Notes: generated by a model from the sequence alone, not told the origin. A stretch of DNA of 64,000 nt from Siphonodentalium dalli (GCA_032622095.1 CP136066.1:189136716-189200715); one strand, 5' to 3'; shown: positions 52,509 to 64,000, counted from the first letter of the stretch. Numbers and translations are program-made.

Positions 52509-55021
52509 CAAGCCTGAGTTTAGTGTGCCTGTCATTTGCAGAATGAGGTTCCCAGAGGGTGAATTTAGTGACGCTATCCTGCATAGTGGGCTAGCATCAC
52601 TAAATTCACCCCTCTATGGACCTCATTCTGATTAGGCCTCATCTTCTCTGGAAAGTTTCTTTATTATCAAATTTCTACAGAAACTTCTTCACATAGATCA
52701 CTGGGGCTCAACAGCGCCGTGGCAACCGATCCGCATTCGACAATAGCCCCAGTGCGCATGTGCGAAGCTCCAATGCGCTTCCGGTCATCAAAAGTTATTG
52801 ACGAAAATTGACGATAACATCAACAAGCGCAGTTTTATTTCAAGATATCCAGGTATCAACACACTCCAAGGTAATGTTTCTTCAATAAAATACACATTTT
52901 GTTAGTCTTGAAGCAAGATGACCCCGGTTTTGCTCGATGACTTAACGGTGTCAATTCTCAGTGCATTTACAATGGAAAATTCATGAGCGTGTACAAGTAA
53001 CTACAGAACATATTTTGGGCGGAAAATTACTGATAAACCGCAAAAGTACCCCAGCCAACACGTATCATGAGTTTTTTGTGTGAATTTCGTCCTGTAAATA
53101 GCATTGGGAGGCTTTTAAAAACGGCAACTAAAAGCGCCGGTGCGCTCCCGAAAAGCTGTTCAACACGTGGTCCGCATTCGATAAAAAACGCCCCAGTTCG
53201 TAGATTATTTAGATCGCAATTACTCGTCTTTTCCTTGCGCCATGGTTTTTTTTTCGATATACAGAACTCGAATTTAAGGCATTTCTGGATTATATGAAGA
53301 TATTGACGCAATTTTTTAGCACATGAATAATAGGAAGTCCATTTTATGAGCCTGTTTCGACTCTTGATTGTGTATGTATAACACATGTCCTAGTAAATGA
53401 AAGGAAACTATGGTTCCACAACCACAAATTATGTCTCATCAACTAAAATGTGTACCGTATGGGAAATGACTACACTCTTAAAAAGGATGTGTAGCAGTAC
53501 TACACAATTTGTGTCAAATTTGAGTTAGCAGAAATGTTATTGTCAATTCTACACAACATTCTACCGCATCGAATTGGACACAAATTGTCACTGTCACACA
53601 TTATTTTAAGAGATTAACGGGTTGTATCACGAACTAATAACCGTCGAACAGTATTTAAATACTTGGAAACCATTTGATTCCATTTTTGTCAAATTTATAT
53701 CTGACACAATGTTATCTGTTTATTGCATATTAAATTATTTAGCGAGATTTGCTTTGTTTACAATGGTCATTCACTATGCAATGTGCATTAAGCGCCTTCA
53801 ATTGCAGCAAGTCCGGGTCAAATACCCCAAAGCTCCACGGGTTGTATATATGGAGTATAAAACTAGAAAAGGTTATTTATTTCTAATAGTCGCAAATGAC
53901 TGTACTTGAGTGCTATGACCAGAACTTGTGGCATTTGACGAAACCCGTTTCATAAACACATGCCCGGTTACAAATATTGTTTCACCATTATATTTCAGTA
54001 CCAGTAACGTATAGTCGTGGATCCGAATAAATTGATTTTCACTATCCACTGTATATACACTTCATACTTCATACTTCACACGGCTTGTATTTATATAGCC
54101 TATATTTATATATATGGAAACGAGATTAATTTCTTTAAAATTAGTTATATACATAAGAATAATCAATAAATTAAGTGATAAATAAAAAAAATGAGCATAT
54201 TTGTCATTATTCGTCCCATTTGGGACTGTCTATTCCCCAAAGTCTATTTTAAACTGGAGCCGGTGATTTTGCGGCTGTACACTCTGGTGCTTATGGAAAA
54301 TGCGCACTGGAGCCTCCACGTGGTGGCTATAAATGTCTTTTTCTCCTAATTCACAAATCTACAGAGCTTACTTTTGCTATCATTGTAATGTTGAAATATT
54401 TAATTTTGTTCAGGAAAGGAAGAAAATTACAAATTTCTTAGGCATAGTGTGTCAAACGTCGTGTTTTGTATTCAAAAATTACAAATCAAGTGATAAATAC
54501 AGTTTTTCTACAAACTGTGTCAATAAATGCGAACAAATATAATGTGTACATCACCGATGGGCCATATATATCCTATGCACATCAAGTTTTATAGAACAAA
54601 TATAATATGTTTACTTACCATTTTATCGAGATTGTTTTCCTTTTGTTGTATAAATGTGCAAGAGCACCGTGATTTTATTTCGAATGCGCACTGGGCCTAT
54701 TGTCGAATGCGGATCGGTTGCCACGGCGCTGTTGAGCCCCAGTGTAGATTCTATTTCTTTTTTAGTTTAGTTTCTCTATATCCCCAATTTGGCAAAATAC
54801 ACATTGCATAATCAAGGTTCCCAATGAGTGTACATCACAATATTCACCATTTGGGAACTTCAATCTGAGTCTATGTCTCCCATAACAGATGAGGCCTTAG
54901 CAGAATGAGGTCCCCAGAGGGTGAATTTAGTGATGCTAGCCCACTATGTGGGATAGCGTCACTAAATTCACCCTCTGGGGACCTCATTCTATAAATGACA
55001 TGCACACTAAACTCAGACTTG
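52509..55021. mobile_element. Hairpin-ended hAT-type MITE, copy 7, split by a 2-kb insertion
   Basis: Exact 8-bp target duplications ACCGTGAC lie at 52501-52508 and 55022-55029. Ends are CAAGCCTGAGTTTAGTGTGC and its complement. The internal 'cttcacatagattctatttc' seen in copy 1 is interrupted here by the element at 52698-54744. Confidence 0.9.
52698..54744. mobile_element. 2,047-bp TIR element, CACTGGGGCTC ends, 5-bp duplication
   Basis: The 60-bp inverted ends begin CACTGGGGCTCAACAGCGCC and differ at about one base over the first 59. A 5-bp duplication TAGAT flanks it (52693-52697, 54745-54749), and the host MITE shows the uninterrupted site. The motif CCCCAGTGCGCAT recurs inside each end. 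No transposase is visible; the longest ORF (53027-53386, minus) has no familiar domain. CAC ends with 5-bp duplications occur in Transib/RAG-like elements, but this assignment is a guess. Confidence 0.85.
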
Positions 55022-55029
55022 ACCGTGAC

Positions 55030-55324
55030 CATGTTGAAATGAGGATCCCAAATGAGGGAGTAATGGAAATAATTGATGAAACTTTTGATAAAAGATTTTG
55101 TTCATTTTTGTAAATTGACAATTTTTCATCAAGAAAATGAACATTCACACAGGCACTCTAATGATTCATATAAAACTTTCTCAACGTCATATGTACAAAG
55201 GCATGATGAATACTCCGAACACAATCAAAACTACTACCTGGGGTCAGTACTATAAACCATTTATACATGTAAATTACAAGTGCTGAGAAATGATAGTACT
55301 ATAAAAGTGAATAGTTCATAACAC
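55030..55324. other. Spacer, nothing recognised
   Basis: AT-rich sequence between two elements with no repeats or convincing ORFs. Confidence 0.35.
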
Positions 55325-55326
55325 TA

Positions 55327-55539
55327 CAGTAATACTCTAAATACTCGACTCCTTAACCACAGCAGAATTATGGGTAATTTTTCAGGATCTAGTCGGAAAT
55401 ATAGCTTGTTGCCATTCATCAGAGAGATCTCAGTGAGAGCTTTCCGATGAATGGCAACAAGCCATATTTCCGACTAAATCCTGAAAAATTACCCATAATT
55501 CTGCTGTAGTTAAGGAGTCGATTATTTAGAGCATTACTG
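55327..55539. mobile_element. Mariner-type hairpin MITE, 213 bp
   Basis: TA flanks CAGTAATACTCTAAATA on the left and TATTTAGAGCATTACTG on the right. The arms pair nearly completely to a centre near 55433. TA duplication and CAGT ends fit the Tc1/mariner superfamily. A half copy is at 30588. Confidence 0.82.
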
Positions 55540-55541
55540 TA

Positions 55542-56570
55542 GGTCCTTTCTATTGAAGGTATGCAAAGATTATTAAAGATAGTGATGTCTTTCCGCTAGG
55601 GTTAAAATATAGGGTCGATAGAACCAAGGTTAGGACCATGGATTGGCCCTCATATGCAAATTTTAAAATTCCATGCTAAAAAACTATAGGGTTATAAAAA
55701 TACCACCATAATTTGAATATCACTCCACGTTACACCCGATTACATGTTATTTCCATAAATATTAAGACATTTCACTAAATTTATCATCTATGAAGAAAAC
55801 ACAACCCTGGTCACCAATGTCATGGTAATATCAGATAAATCTAATCCTGGAATGCGGAATCACTATTAATGAAATTGTCAAAGGGACTATTTACCATAAT
55901 TTATTTTCATGCAACATAATTATACATTCCCATTTAAATTCATAATTTTCCAACATGTTTTCCCGCCACCCGTTGGCCACATGTATCGACCCTCGTTTGA
56001 ATTTGTTTCAGACGAAATTGAAATAGTCTTTAAATTAACATCAATAAAGTACCCATCATAAGAAAGCACATGCTCTCATGTGTTATTAATGATATTAGCA
56101 CTCAGTTTTATAGTACTGACCCATGGTTTCTTTACTTTTTTTATTGTGACATTCATATGAGCACATTGACGATAGAGGAATAGTACATTAGCACACATCA
56201 ATAGACAGTACATGTACTTCGAAACCAGATGTCTGTCTTCAACTTCAAGAAAGGAGGAAACAATGTGATTAACTTTTGTCCTTCTCTTTGCCATAACTGT
56301 TTATGAGAAAAATAAATATATTTGTTTTGGCTTTATTTCTTGTTTAAAGGGAATCAAGTCTTTTAAAGTGAATTCATGCAAAATAACATAGGTCAAAGTT
56401 TGTAAAAGAACTATCGTCAACAAGTACATGAAAAAATAGATTGACTTTGATCTTATTTTTATCATTAATAACTATCAAATAATTAGATTTCATATGTCAA
56501 AAGCATTGTTATGTAAACATTACCGTTACAGTGGAATTACCAATAAAAGTCCATAAATTTGTCCAATTAG
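55542..56570. other. No gene recognised
   Basis: AT-rich DNA. The 72-codon minus-strand ORF at 56076-56294 begins MAKRRTKVNHIV and is not recognised. Confidence 0.35.
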
Positions 56571-56990
56571 ATACCAAAGTTAAAAATGGTCTATCTCTTC
56601 CTATAACAAGTTTTATATAGTTTCCTGGGAATAAAATAATAAATATGAATTTTAAGACCCCTGTCCGGAAATGCTTCTATCAATTGATATTGATTTTATT
56701 TATATTTTTTTATATAATATATACAATCAATTTGGGACATTATACAGCTCATGGAAACATTCAGAGCATTGCAAGCGGGAGAACTATATATCTATCTGAG
56801 ATCGCCTGAAAGTTTCATGATAGTCTGTTCAAATTAATTATCGCATTATATTAGAAAATATTGATATAAAATCATTATTAATTGATAGAAGCATTTCCGG
56901 ACAAGTGTCTTCGACTCATATTTATTATTTTATAGCCCGGAAACTATATAAAACGTATTTAGGAAGAGAAAATCTATCTCTAATCAGAAC
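56570..56990. repeat. Imperfect inverted repeat of about 420 bp
   Basis: The left arm 'ccggaaatgcttctatcaat' and 'ttttatatagtttcc' pairs with the right arm 'attgatagaagcatttccgg' and 'ggaaactatataaaa'. The centre near 56780 is AT-rich. It looks like an older hairpin MITE without a clear target duplication. Confidence 0.6.
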
Positions 56991-57752
56991 TTGATGCTAA
57001 ACATTGGAAAAAGTAAAAGCAGTGAAAAATATTCTGAAAATCATATTCCGACTGAAATATTTTAACTTGCTACATGATATTAGCAATGTTTGTATAAACA
57101 TATCACTGTAACAGTTTTGTTTAAATAACAATGGTTTCAACATGCAAAATGTTGTTATTGGAGAACTATCAATAATGAATAATTGTATAAGAACAAAGAT
57201 TATCTATTTCTCCATTTTCTTCTTAGTTGTGATTTTACAGACTGAACTTTTTTTGTACATTTACCCATTGTGAGTTCCTTGGGTCCCTTTAAATTTAGAG
57301 TAATATAGTGATTTTATTTACTCTAAAAAGACATACATGTACATAACAAATCTGGTGAAAAATCCAGACTGTATTAGCAAAATGAACAAGGAATGCTCTT
57401 TTACTGTTAACTAATGTATTAGTCCTCTGTTTTCAATAATGTTTCTCATATTGTCTCATTCGATAACGAGAAGATACGAAGAGGTTAGTTGATGAGAGAG
57501 AATGTATGTAATGAGAAAATCACATCACATAAGAAACTTAAACAATGTTACAGTGTTTTAAGGAGTATCATTTTATCGACATTCACACCATAGGATGAAT
57601 ATGCTGAAAAAAAATAACTAAAGAAAAATGTAGGCAAAACAGGCATTTATGAAGTGAATAATGATTAGTCACCAATTTCATTTCAATGTGTGGAAAACAG
57701 AAAACTCTTTATTATTTATCTGGAATCCTGAATACTTCCTGATAGAAATTAA
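56991..57752. other. Nothing recognised
   Basis: AT-rich, apparently single-copy DNA without protein-like ORFs. Confidence 0.35.
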
Positions 57753-58495
57753 GTACCTTACTCATATTTAAATTCGCGCAGTACTATTTTTCGCTCAGTT
57801 TTGAATTCGCGCACTTTGAATTCGCGCACTGTGCTGCGCGAATTCAACACTGACAAAAAAAAATTAATAAAAGACTTTTATCTGATGACAATTTCAGTTC
57901 TTAATCGTTCCTGAAGGTACATGTGTATTATATTAAAGACCACCACGACGAGAATTAACATCGAGTAAATTGTAATTGCATCAACATTTTGTTGAGAAAA
58001 TGGGTGGTTATGTGCTCAAAATAATTATTCTGACACTTACATAGTTATGGACATCAATGAAATGAACTGTAAAGAAGTACATGCAAAACAACCACGTTTG
58101 CGGTTGAATTGAGAGAAAATCAACATGTGGCTACAAGTGTTTCAAATAGCTGGGTTCAGTGGGTTGACATATTTAACTCAGATGGCATGACCACATTGTC
58201 ACTCCATGGTGTGGATATGGATACATGCTTTCGTATGGGTATATTGCTTACAAAAACATCTAAGACTTTATCGTGATTTAAACATATGAATAATGGTGCT
58301 GAGAATGCATGCCCGCCTGTCAATGTAATTGTCTATATTCATACGTAGATGTACATGTAACTCAATAGCATATTGATTTCCCCTGTGATTTTGTATAAAC
58401 TCAGGAGTCCTACTATTTTTCGGTCAGTTTTAAATTCGCACACCCATCGATGTGCGAAAAAAAATACTGCGCAAATTTAAATACGAGTAAGGTAC
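57753..58495. mobile_element. TIR element with GTACCTTACTC ends
   Basis: The left end GTACCTTACTCATATTTAAA pairs with the right end TTTAAATACGAGTAAGGTAC. Next to both are 'ttcgcgcagtact' and 'agtactgcgcaaa'-like words with several small GCGCGAATT palindromes. A related scrap is at 49915-49945. Target duplication not clear; no coding region. Confidence 0.65.
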
Positions 58496-59840
58496 AAGAA
58501 ATTTATTTCAGCCACTACTGCTGCAAATAAGTTTGTGAAGAAATAAACAGCTCCCCATATCTATAAATCATAATCAACGATGTCTGTATTGCAGAGTTAT
58601 GTTTCGTTGTAGAAAACATCAACTCTGACTGCGCTGTTGCAATAACACAGGTTACAACCGATACAATCCAGTTCTGCTTTCGATGTCTGGTTCGATGTTT
58701 TGTGATCACAAAAGTATAAGTGGCGAATCGGTTTTCTGTTGATAACTAGTTAAGTGATGGTATCTATATCATATTATCTAGCTTATCAGTTAGTTGTGTT
58801 AATCATGCACATCATGTGAAATTCCCATTGTTAAAAAAGAGGCGATGATCATGATGAAAGTTCCACGAAATGTGCACTCCCTTCTCAATGTAAACAAATA
58901 ATTGAAAACAAATGCATTTTCTAGCCTTTATGGTCCATACTGCAGACAATGTAACCACATTCTATATGTAATATATCTTACCATGCCACCATACAACATC
59001 CTGTCATTCAAAGTTGTTCCATTGGCTTCATTTTGTGTTTATATATGTTGTAAATTGCGATTCATATGGATGAGATAAAAAATACAACGCCCCGCACTAG
59101 CTATTAATCAGCGAAAACTTTCTATCATAAATCTTGCATGTTTATGGGGAAGATAACTATTAATGGAGTTAATATTTAGATGTAAATTATATTTCGGGGA
59201 TGTATACACATGACACAAGTGATTAAATCACATAATTGAATTTGAGACAACATTTTTTTAAAGATTTTCATCACAATATCATGATTTTTTTATGCACCCA
59301 GTAAAATGGTGAAACTTAATAACTTTCCTAAATTGTCTGGCAATCTGATCATTGTTGGTGTGTTCTTGTGATGAAAACCCATTCTGACTGATTTAGTCAA
59401 TTCTTTAGAAAGAGAAAAAGACATTCGAAAACAGATTATTTTGTGGTATTGAACCGGACGATATAACGCCAAACCAGACATCAAAAGAGGAACCGGATTG
59501 TATGATTGGAGCCTGTGAGTAATGTTTACAAACAATGATTTCAACACGAGGAACTTGTCACAGGAGAATTATTGATAATGCAAGTAATACACTTTTTATT
59601 TATTTTGTTCTTGTCGGTAATAAAGCTTTTTCTTAATCAGTATGATTTTCAGCTATACCAACTGTGGACGTTTTGAGGCACTTTAATGTAAAACTGATAT
59701 AAGATGGTGAAACTGAAGATCATAGTGAAATGAACGATAATATGCCAAACCAAACCATTTTTTCAAGTTCATTTAATATACACATTTTATAAATGGCACA
59801 TTGAGGCAAGTAAAGGCCAACAAGCATGACAAATTTAATA
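58496..59840. other. No gene recognised
   Basis: AT-rich DNA with only short ORFs (minus strand 58515-58709 and 59290-59547), none recognised. Confidence 0.35.
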
Positions 59841-59841
59841 A

Positions 59842-60117
59842 CCCTTTCATGATGGGAGCTTTGCTGGTGCAGCATTAAAGACTCTGTGCCAGTGCATTCT
59901 CTTATATATGTGAGTCTCCCATAGGGAGCCTCGAATATATAAGAGAATGCATTGGCACAGGGTTTTCACAAAATTTCTTATAAGGTCAAGGTAAAAATTG
60001 TTAGGCCAATGCATTCTCTTATATATGTGAGGCTCCTTATGGGAGACTCGCATATATACGAGAATGCATTGGCACAGGGTTTTCGCAAAATTTTCGGGAG
60101 CTCTAGTCATGGAAGGG
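59842..60117. mobile_element. piggyBac-like MITE with two hairpin cores
   Basis: Ends CCCTTTCATGATGGGAGCT and 'agctctagtcatggaaggg'. The flanks ATAA and TTGA are one mutation from TTAA. Hairpin cores at about 59888-59957 and 60003-60074. Confidence 0.75.
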
Positions 60118-60135
60118 TTGATGATGGTCTCAAAT

Positions 60136-60756
60136 CAGGCTTAAAAATATGGTGTCAGCTATTTACAGAATGAGGTCCCCAGAGGGTGAATTAGTGACAC
60201 TACCCTGCACATCGGGCTAGCATCACCAAATTCATCCTCTGTGGTCCTCATTCTGCATGGCCTCATCTGCTATGGGAGACCAAGACACAGATTTAAGTTC
60301 CCAGATGGCAATAGGCCCCCATTGGGCACCTTGATTATGCAATGTGCAAGCCTTGAAATAGTGTGTCTGTCATTTGCAGAATGAGCTCATTCTGCTTACA
60401 CCTCAGCAGAATGAGTTCCCCAGGAGGTGAATTTGGAGATGCTAGCCCGCTATGCGGGGTAGCATCACTAAATTCACCCTCTGGGGACCTCATTCTGCAA
60501 ATGACAGACACGCTATTTCACGGCTTGGCAATGTGTCGTCTGCCAATTTTGGGGTATGGAGAAACTAATCTAAAAAAGATATACTTTCTAAAGAAACTAA
60601 AAAAAATTGATAATAAAGATACTTTCCAGATAAGATAAGGCCTAAGCAGAGTAAGGTCCCCAGAAGGTAAATTTACTGCTGTGCAGTGTGGCATCACTAA
60701 ATTCACCCTCTTGGAACCTCATTCTGCAATTGTCCTGCTCCATATTTTAAGACCTG
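60136..60756. mobile_element. hAT-type MITE carrying a nested copy of its own family
   Basis: Outer exact 8-bp duplications TCTCAAAT at 60128-60135 and 60757-60764. The outer ends are worn (ggcttaaaaatatggtgtca). The inner copy is annotated separately. Confidence 0.87.
60347..60527. mobile_element. Nested short hAT-type MITE, 181 bp
   Basis: Exact 8-bp duplications GCAATGTG at 60339-60346 and 60528-60535. Ends CAAGCCTTGAAATAGTGTGT and its complement. The element consists of little more than one terminal palindrome, so a single hairpin appears able to move. Confidence 0.88.
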
Positions 60757-60764
60757 TCTCAAAT

Positions 60765-61311
60765 TAAGTTTATTTGTGAGAAGATATCAGAGGGAGAGAT
60801 TTAACAGAGTAAATGTCATCACTGAGAAATTATTTAAAAGAGAAATGAATTTCAGTAAGATTATAGCATATTACATAGAAGTAAATTTGTTCTTCAAAGA
60901 GAAGTTTTTACTATTGACCTTTATAAAAAATTAAAACAAAATGCCCAATTTGTAACATAAATGACGAGGTATTTCAAGAAAGAATAGACAAGTTCAAATG
61001 TTGTGAAATCACTGTAGCTCAAACTAAGCATGTTCTATTTCAACAGAATATTGTTGCACTATCACTTGGCACATGCAGCCAAATACTGCAGTGTTTAAAT
61101 CTAAACAGATTTAGGGTAAAAATAACATAGGATAGGGTAACATAGGATCAGAATTTGGATTTCTTTTTATAGATATCATACTTCAAAAATTAGATAAGTA
61201 GCTGTGTGTAACACTAGAACTGTCATCAGAAAACAGAAGGATGGAACATATAGGTCCACCATTTCGATGTGGAGAAGTTCAACTTTATAATAGCACTGTA
61301 AATTCAAACAA
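60765..61311. other. Nothing recognised
   Basis: AT-rich sequence without repeats or ORFs of note. Confidence 0.35.
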
Positions 61312-61320
61312 CATGAGAAT

Positions 61321-62621
61321 CAGCCTCTTTGAAAAGCCGACGAAAATCCTATCCGGTGTACGTTTCTAGATCTCTCTATTGAAATTAATTTCTGTATTGA
61401 AGGGATTCCCTCCATCTCATTGGATAGTGGCGCAGACTATATGTAATTTCATTGGCTAATGACATAACAGATCACTTCAAGACAGAATCCAACCTCTATG
61501 AAAATCCGATACCATTGACAGACACTGTTTTGGGGTGAAGGAGAAGATCACTCGATCTTTTTGACCATCCCGGGCGCTTCGCGCCCACCTAATCTCTCCC
61601 AGACACTGTTACGTGGTTGGTTATATTTAAAGAGCGAGATCAGAGGTCAATGATATTTTGCCAATTTTCCAACGATAGCGAAACACAACAAATTTTATGA
61701 TCCAGAATACAGGCGAAATATTCATAATTAGTCATTAGTCATCGCAATCTTGTAGACTTCATCTTCGAGTTTTTATCAGTCAACGATATTTATTACTGAT
61801 TATTCCTTCTCATCTTGTTGTTTTTATAACCAGTGTTCACGCTGGCCCAGAAAAATCTTTAGCCATTATTTTAGCCAAAGTGCCATTTGCATTTGCTTTT
61901 TTAGCCACTTATTTTGGAATATATTTTGAGATAAATTGAATGTTTATTACATTTTATTTTCAAAATAAAACAATACCAATGTAACATGAGTAACAAATCA
62001 GCCATCGTTTTGACTTTCTTTGGATGGTCACTGAAATTTAGCTTTCTCTTACGATTCATTTTGGAAATGTGACTTGCAATGAAAACCCCGGGTACTTAAA
62101 GCATCATTCCCTGATCCCCACTCACAAGTTGTTTGTGTTACAACACAAAGCGTTTGCCATTGACACGATATGAAATCAACACCAATGCACACCTATTACT
62201 ATTGCTCCAAGCACATCGAGACGTATAACATAAACGAGGTGCCGACGCTTTTGTTGTGCAGATGTTAGCTGCGCGTGATGCAATTAGACCGAGTACTAAG
62301 CTGGCGTGTTTATAATCGCCTCCATGTCTGGAGGAAGTTACTTTAGCCATTTTTTTCGCCATATGGTCATTTTTTTTCGCCATTTACAATTTATTTTCGC
62401 CAATGGCTAAAATGGCTACCGACAGCGTGAACACTGTTTATAACTACTTCTAAATACGAATCTCACAAACATTTACTGCGCCAGGAATGCACTCCATATT
62501 TGGAAACGGTTTATGCGTCATGTTGGGAATGCCGCGTTGTCGTAGAAATGAATTTTAATAGAGAGGTCTAGAGACGTACTGTACATCTGATAGGATTTTC
62601 ATCGGCTTTCTAAAGAGACTG
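61321..62621. mobile_element. TIR element with CAGYCTCTTT ends, 9-bp duplication, containing a hAT element
   Basis: Left end CAGCCTCTTTGAAAAGCCGA and right end TCGGCTTTCTAAAGAGACTG are inverted, with arms continuing past 'gaaaatcctatc'. CATGAGAAT is present on both sides (61312-61320, 62622-62630), a 9-bp duplication (8 bp if the C is chance). A hAT element is nested at 61831-62436. No transposase. Confidence 0.72.
61831..62436. mobile_element. Non-autonomous hAT element, 606 bp
   Basis: Ends CAGTGTTCACGCTG and CAGCGTGAACACTG with exact 8-bp duplications TTTATAAC (61823-61830, 62437-62444). Inside each end are repeats of 'ttagcca' / 'tggctaa'. An 81-codon minus ORF at 62138 is not recognised. 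Confidence 0.88.
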
Positions 62622-62693
62622 CATGAGAATAACAACGTAGGCTGCCTGTTTCAATGGACATCAAGTGAAACAACTAAAGAATGTCCAATCTGG

Positions 62694-62840
62694 CAAGCCT
62701 TGAAATAGTGTGTCTGTCATTTGCAGAATGAGGTCCCCAGAGGGTGAATTTAGTGATGCTACCCCGCATAGCGGGCTAGCATCACTAAATTCACCCTCTG
62801 GGGACCTCATTCTGCAAATGACAGACACTATTTCAAGGCT
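62694..62840. mobile_element. Solo hairpin of the hAT-type MITE family
   Basis: A nearly perfect 147-bp palindrome, CAAGCCTTGAAATAGTGTGT to its complement, corresponds to one terminal repeat alone. Only partial flanking similarity (tctgg/cctgg) is seen, so transposition as a unit is not shown for this copy. Confidence 0.8.
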
Positions 62841-62850
62841 ACCTGGTATC

Positions 62851-63261
62851 AAGACTGGACATTTGCAGAATGAGGTCCCCCAGAGTGTGAATTTAGTGAT
62901 GCTATCCTGCATGGCGAGCTAGTGTCACCAAATTCCACCTCTGTGAACCTCATTCTGCTTAGGCCTCAACTGCTATGGGAGACCTAGTATCAGATTGAGA
63001 TTCCCAAGTTGAAGTTGGTGATATTCACCCATTAGTCACCTTTATCTTCTGCAAATTAGGGGATATAGAAACTTCCCAAAATGGAAAACGTAACTAAAAA
63101 CGATGTTAATTTGAGAATTATATATACATCCCAGAAGAGGCCTAAGCAGAATAAGGTCCCCATAGGGTGAATTTGGTGATACTAGCTGTTGTGTAAGATA
63201 GTGTCACTAAATTCACCCTCTGGGGACCTCATTCTGCTAATGTCAGACACACCAGGCTTGT
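62851..63261. mobile_element. Hairpin-ended hAT-type MITE, copy 10
   Basis: Exact 8-bp duplications CTGGTATC at 62843-62850 and 63262-63269. The left end is partly deleted (AAGACTGGACATTTGC). The internal segment is the 'gggatatagaaac' subtype. Confidence 0.83.
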
Positions 63262-63482
63262 CTGGTATCAATAAATATCACCGGTATTTAAATGTACTTG
63301 GAAATCCATACATTATTTTGCATACGAGAATCGGACAAAGAAATACTGAATGATCAGAACAGTATTTTGTCATATGAATCAGACATATTCAAAATACAAG
63401 ACTCCATGTCTCCATGGCAGGATAATATTTATAACAAAGGTGAAAGAAAAGAGTACAAAATTAATTTTTCATCAGGAGTTAA

Positions 63483-63658
63483 CCCTTCCATGACTGGAGC
63501 TTCCTGAAATTTTGCGATAACCATGTGTCAATGCATTCTATTATATAAAGCGAGTTTCCCATAAGGAGCCTCGCATATATAACAGAATACATTGGCCTAA
63601 AACATTTACCTTGACTTTGTCTTTAATGCTGCACCAGCACAGCTCCGACATGAAAGGG
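63483..63658. mobile_element. piggyBac-like MITE, 176 bp, one hairpin core
   Basis: TTAA at 63479-63482 and 63659-63662. Ends CCCTTCCATGACTGGAGC and 'agctccgacatgaaaggg'. A single hairpin core lies at 63519-63594. Confidence 0.85.
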
Positions 63659-63886
63659 TTAAGTGAAATTTTCGTCACAATTTAGTTACAGATTACATGA
63701 ACTATAGATGTGAGCACGTAAATAACACGCCATGATTCCATATCATTAGGCCATCAAAAATAAATACCTAGATTATCATGATCCCCACAAAAATATTGCC
63801 CCCCCCCCCATCTCTAATTTTTCAAGATAATCTTATATTTATAAATCTAGGTATTTATTTATCATGGCCTTAGTTGAAAATGTTAA
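63659..63886. other. Short imperfect inverted repeat between two MITEs
   Basis: The words 'taaatacctagattatcatg' and 'ataaatctaggtatttattt' are inverted around a C run near 63799-63809. This may be another small hairpin element. Confidence 0.45.
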
Positions 63887-64000
63887 CCCTTTCATGAGGT
63901 TCATGACGGGAGCTGTGCTGGTGCAGCATTAATAACCCGGTGCCAGTGCATTTTCTTATATATGCAAGTCTCCCTTAAAAATAAGAAATACACTGGAATA
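63887..64000. mobile_element. piggyBac-like MITE, cut by window edge
   Basis: TTAA at 63883-63886, then CCCTTTCATGAGGTTCATGA and 'ggtgcagcattaataacccg' followed by half of the hairpin core. The rest lies outside the window. Confidence 0.7.

Noticed and set aside
53027-53386. 119-codon minus-strand ORF as a transposase
   Set aside because: It overlaps another ORF on the plus strand, has no catalytic motif and is interrupted in context; treated as chance.

Overview
This window looks like animal nuclear DNA: AT-rich, intron-containing and packed with transposable elements. The repeat style (many hairpin MITEs, arrays full of 'cggacggacg' and 'ccggatgataactt' motifs, a DIRS-like retroelement) suggests a mollusc, probably a bivalve. 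That species guess rests on recall of similar repeats and is not proven here.

Two host genes are supported. At the left edge, on the minus strand, is the 5' coding part of a LYSET (TMEM251)-like gene (338..1, running off the window). On the plus strand, 16164..48160 holds an ECH1 gene (peroxisomal/mitochondrial delta(3,5)-delta(2,4)-dienoyl-CoA isomerase, crotonase family). Its coding exons span 32 kb and end in the peroxisomal signal SKL. The first coding exon was not found. The enzyme acts in beta-oxidation of odd-numbered double bonds. LYSET belongs to lysosomal enzyme sorting; no functional link between the two is implied.

The best biological finding is inside ECH1. The 114-nt exon that carries the oxyanion-hole glycine motif and a catalytic Asp is present twice in tandem (29751..29864 and 29918..30031), both with intact reading frames and splice sites, separated by a 53-bp intron. 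A third, truncated copy lies just upstream. This is the architecture of mutually exclusive exons. The two versions differ by three amino acids, one of them Gly to Ala at the expected oxyanion-hole position.

Nearly everything else is mobile or tandemly repeated DNA. From left to right: a hAT-type MITE (2465..2923); a 59-bp minisatellite (4876..5838); several TIR elements and MITEs (6090..15907); a perfect 207-bp palindrome touching an ECH1 splice acceptor; a 68-bp satellite split by a 2.3-kb palindrome; a 32-bp minisatellite; nested piggyBac-like MITEs; a 4.9-kb palindrome in intron 31091..41088; and a 5.37-kb DIRS-like retrotransposon (42451..47820) in the last intron, recognised by inverted terminal repeats plus an internal complementary region. 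To the right of ECH1 (49.7-64 kb) no gene was found, only nested MITEs and AT-rich DNA. The hAT-type hairpin-ended MITE family recurs about ten times, often with exact 8-bp target duplications, and twice shows nesting.
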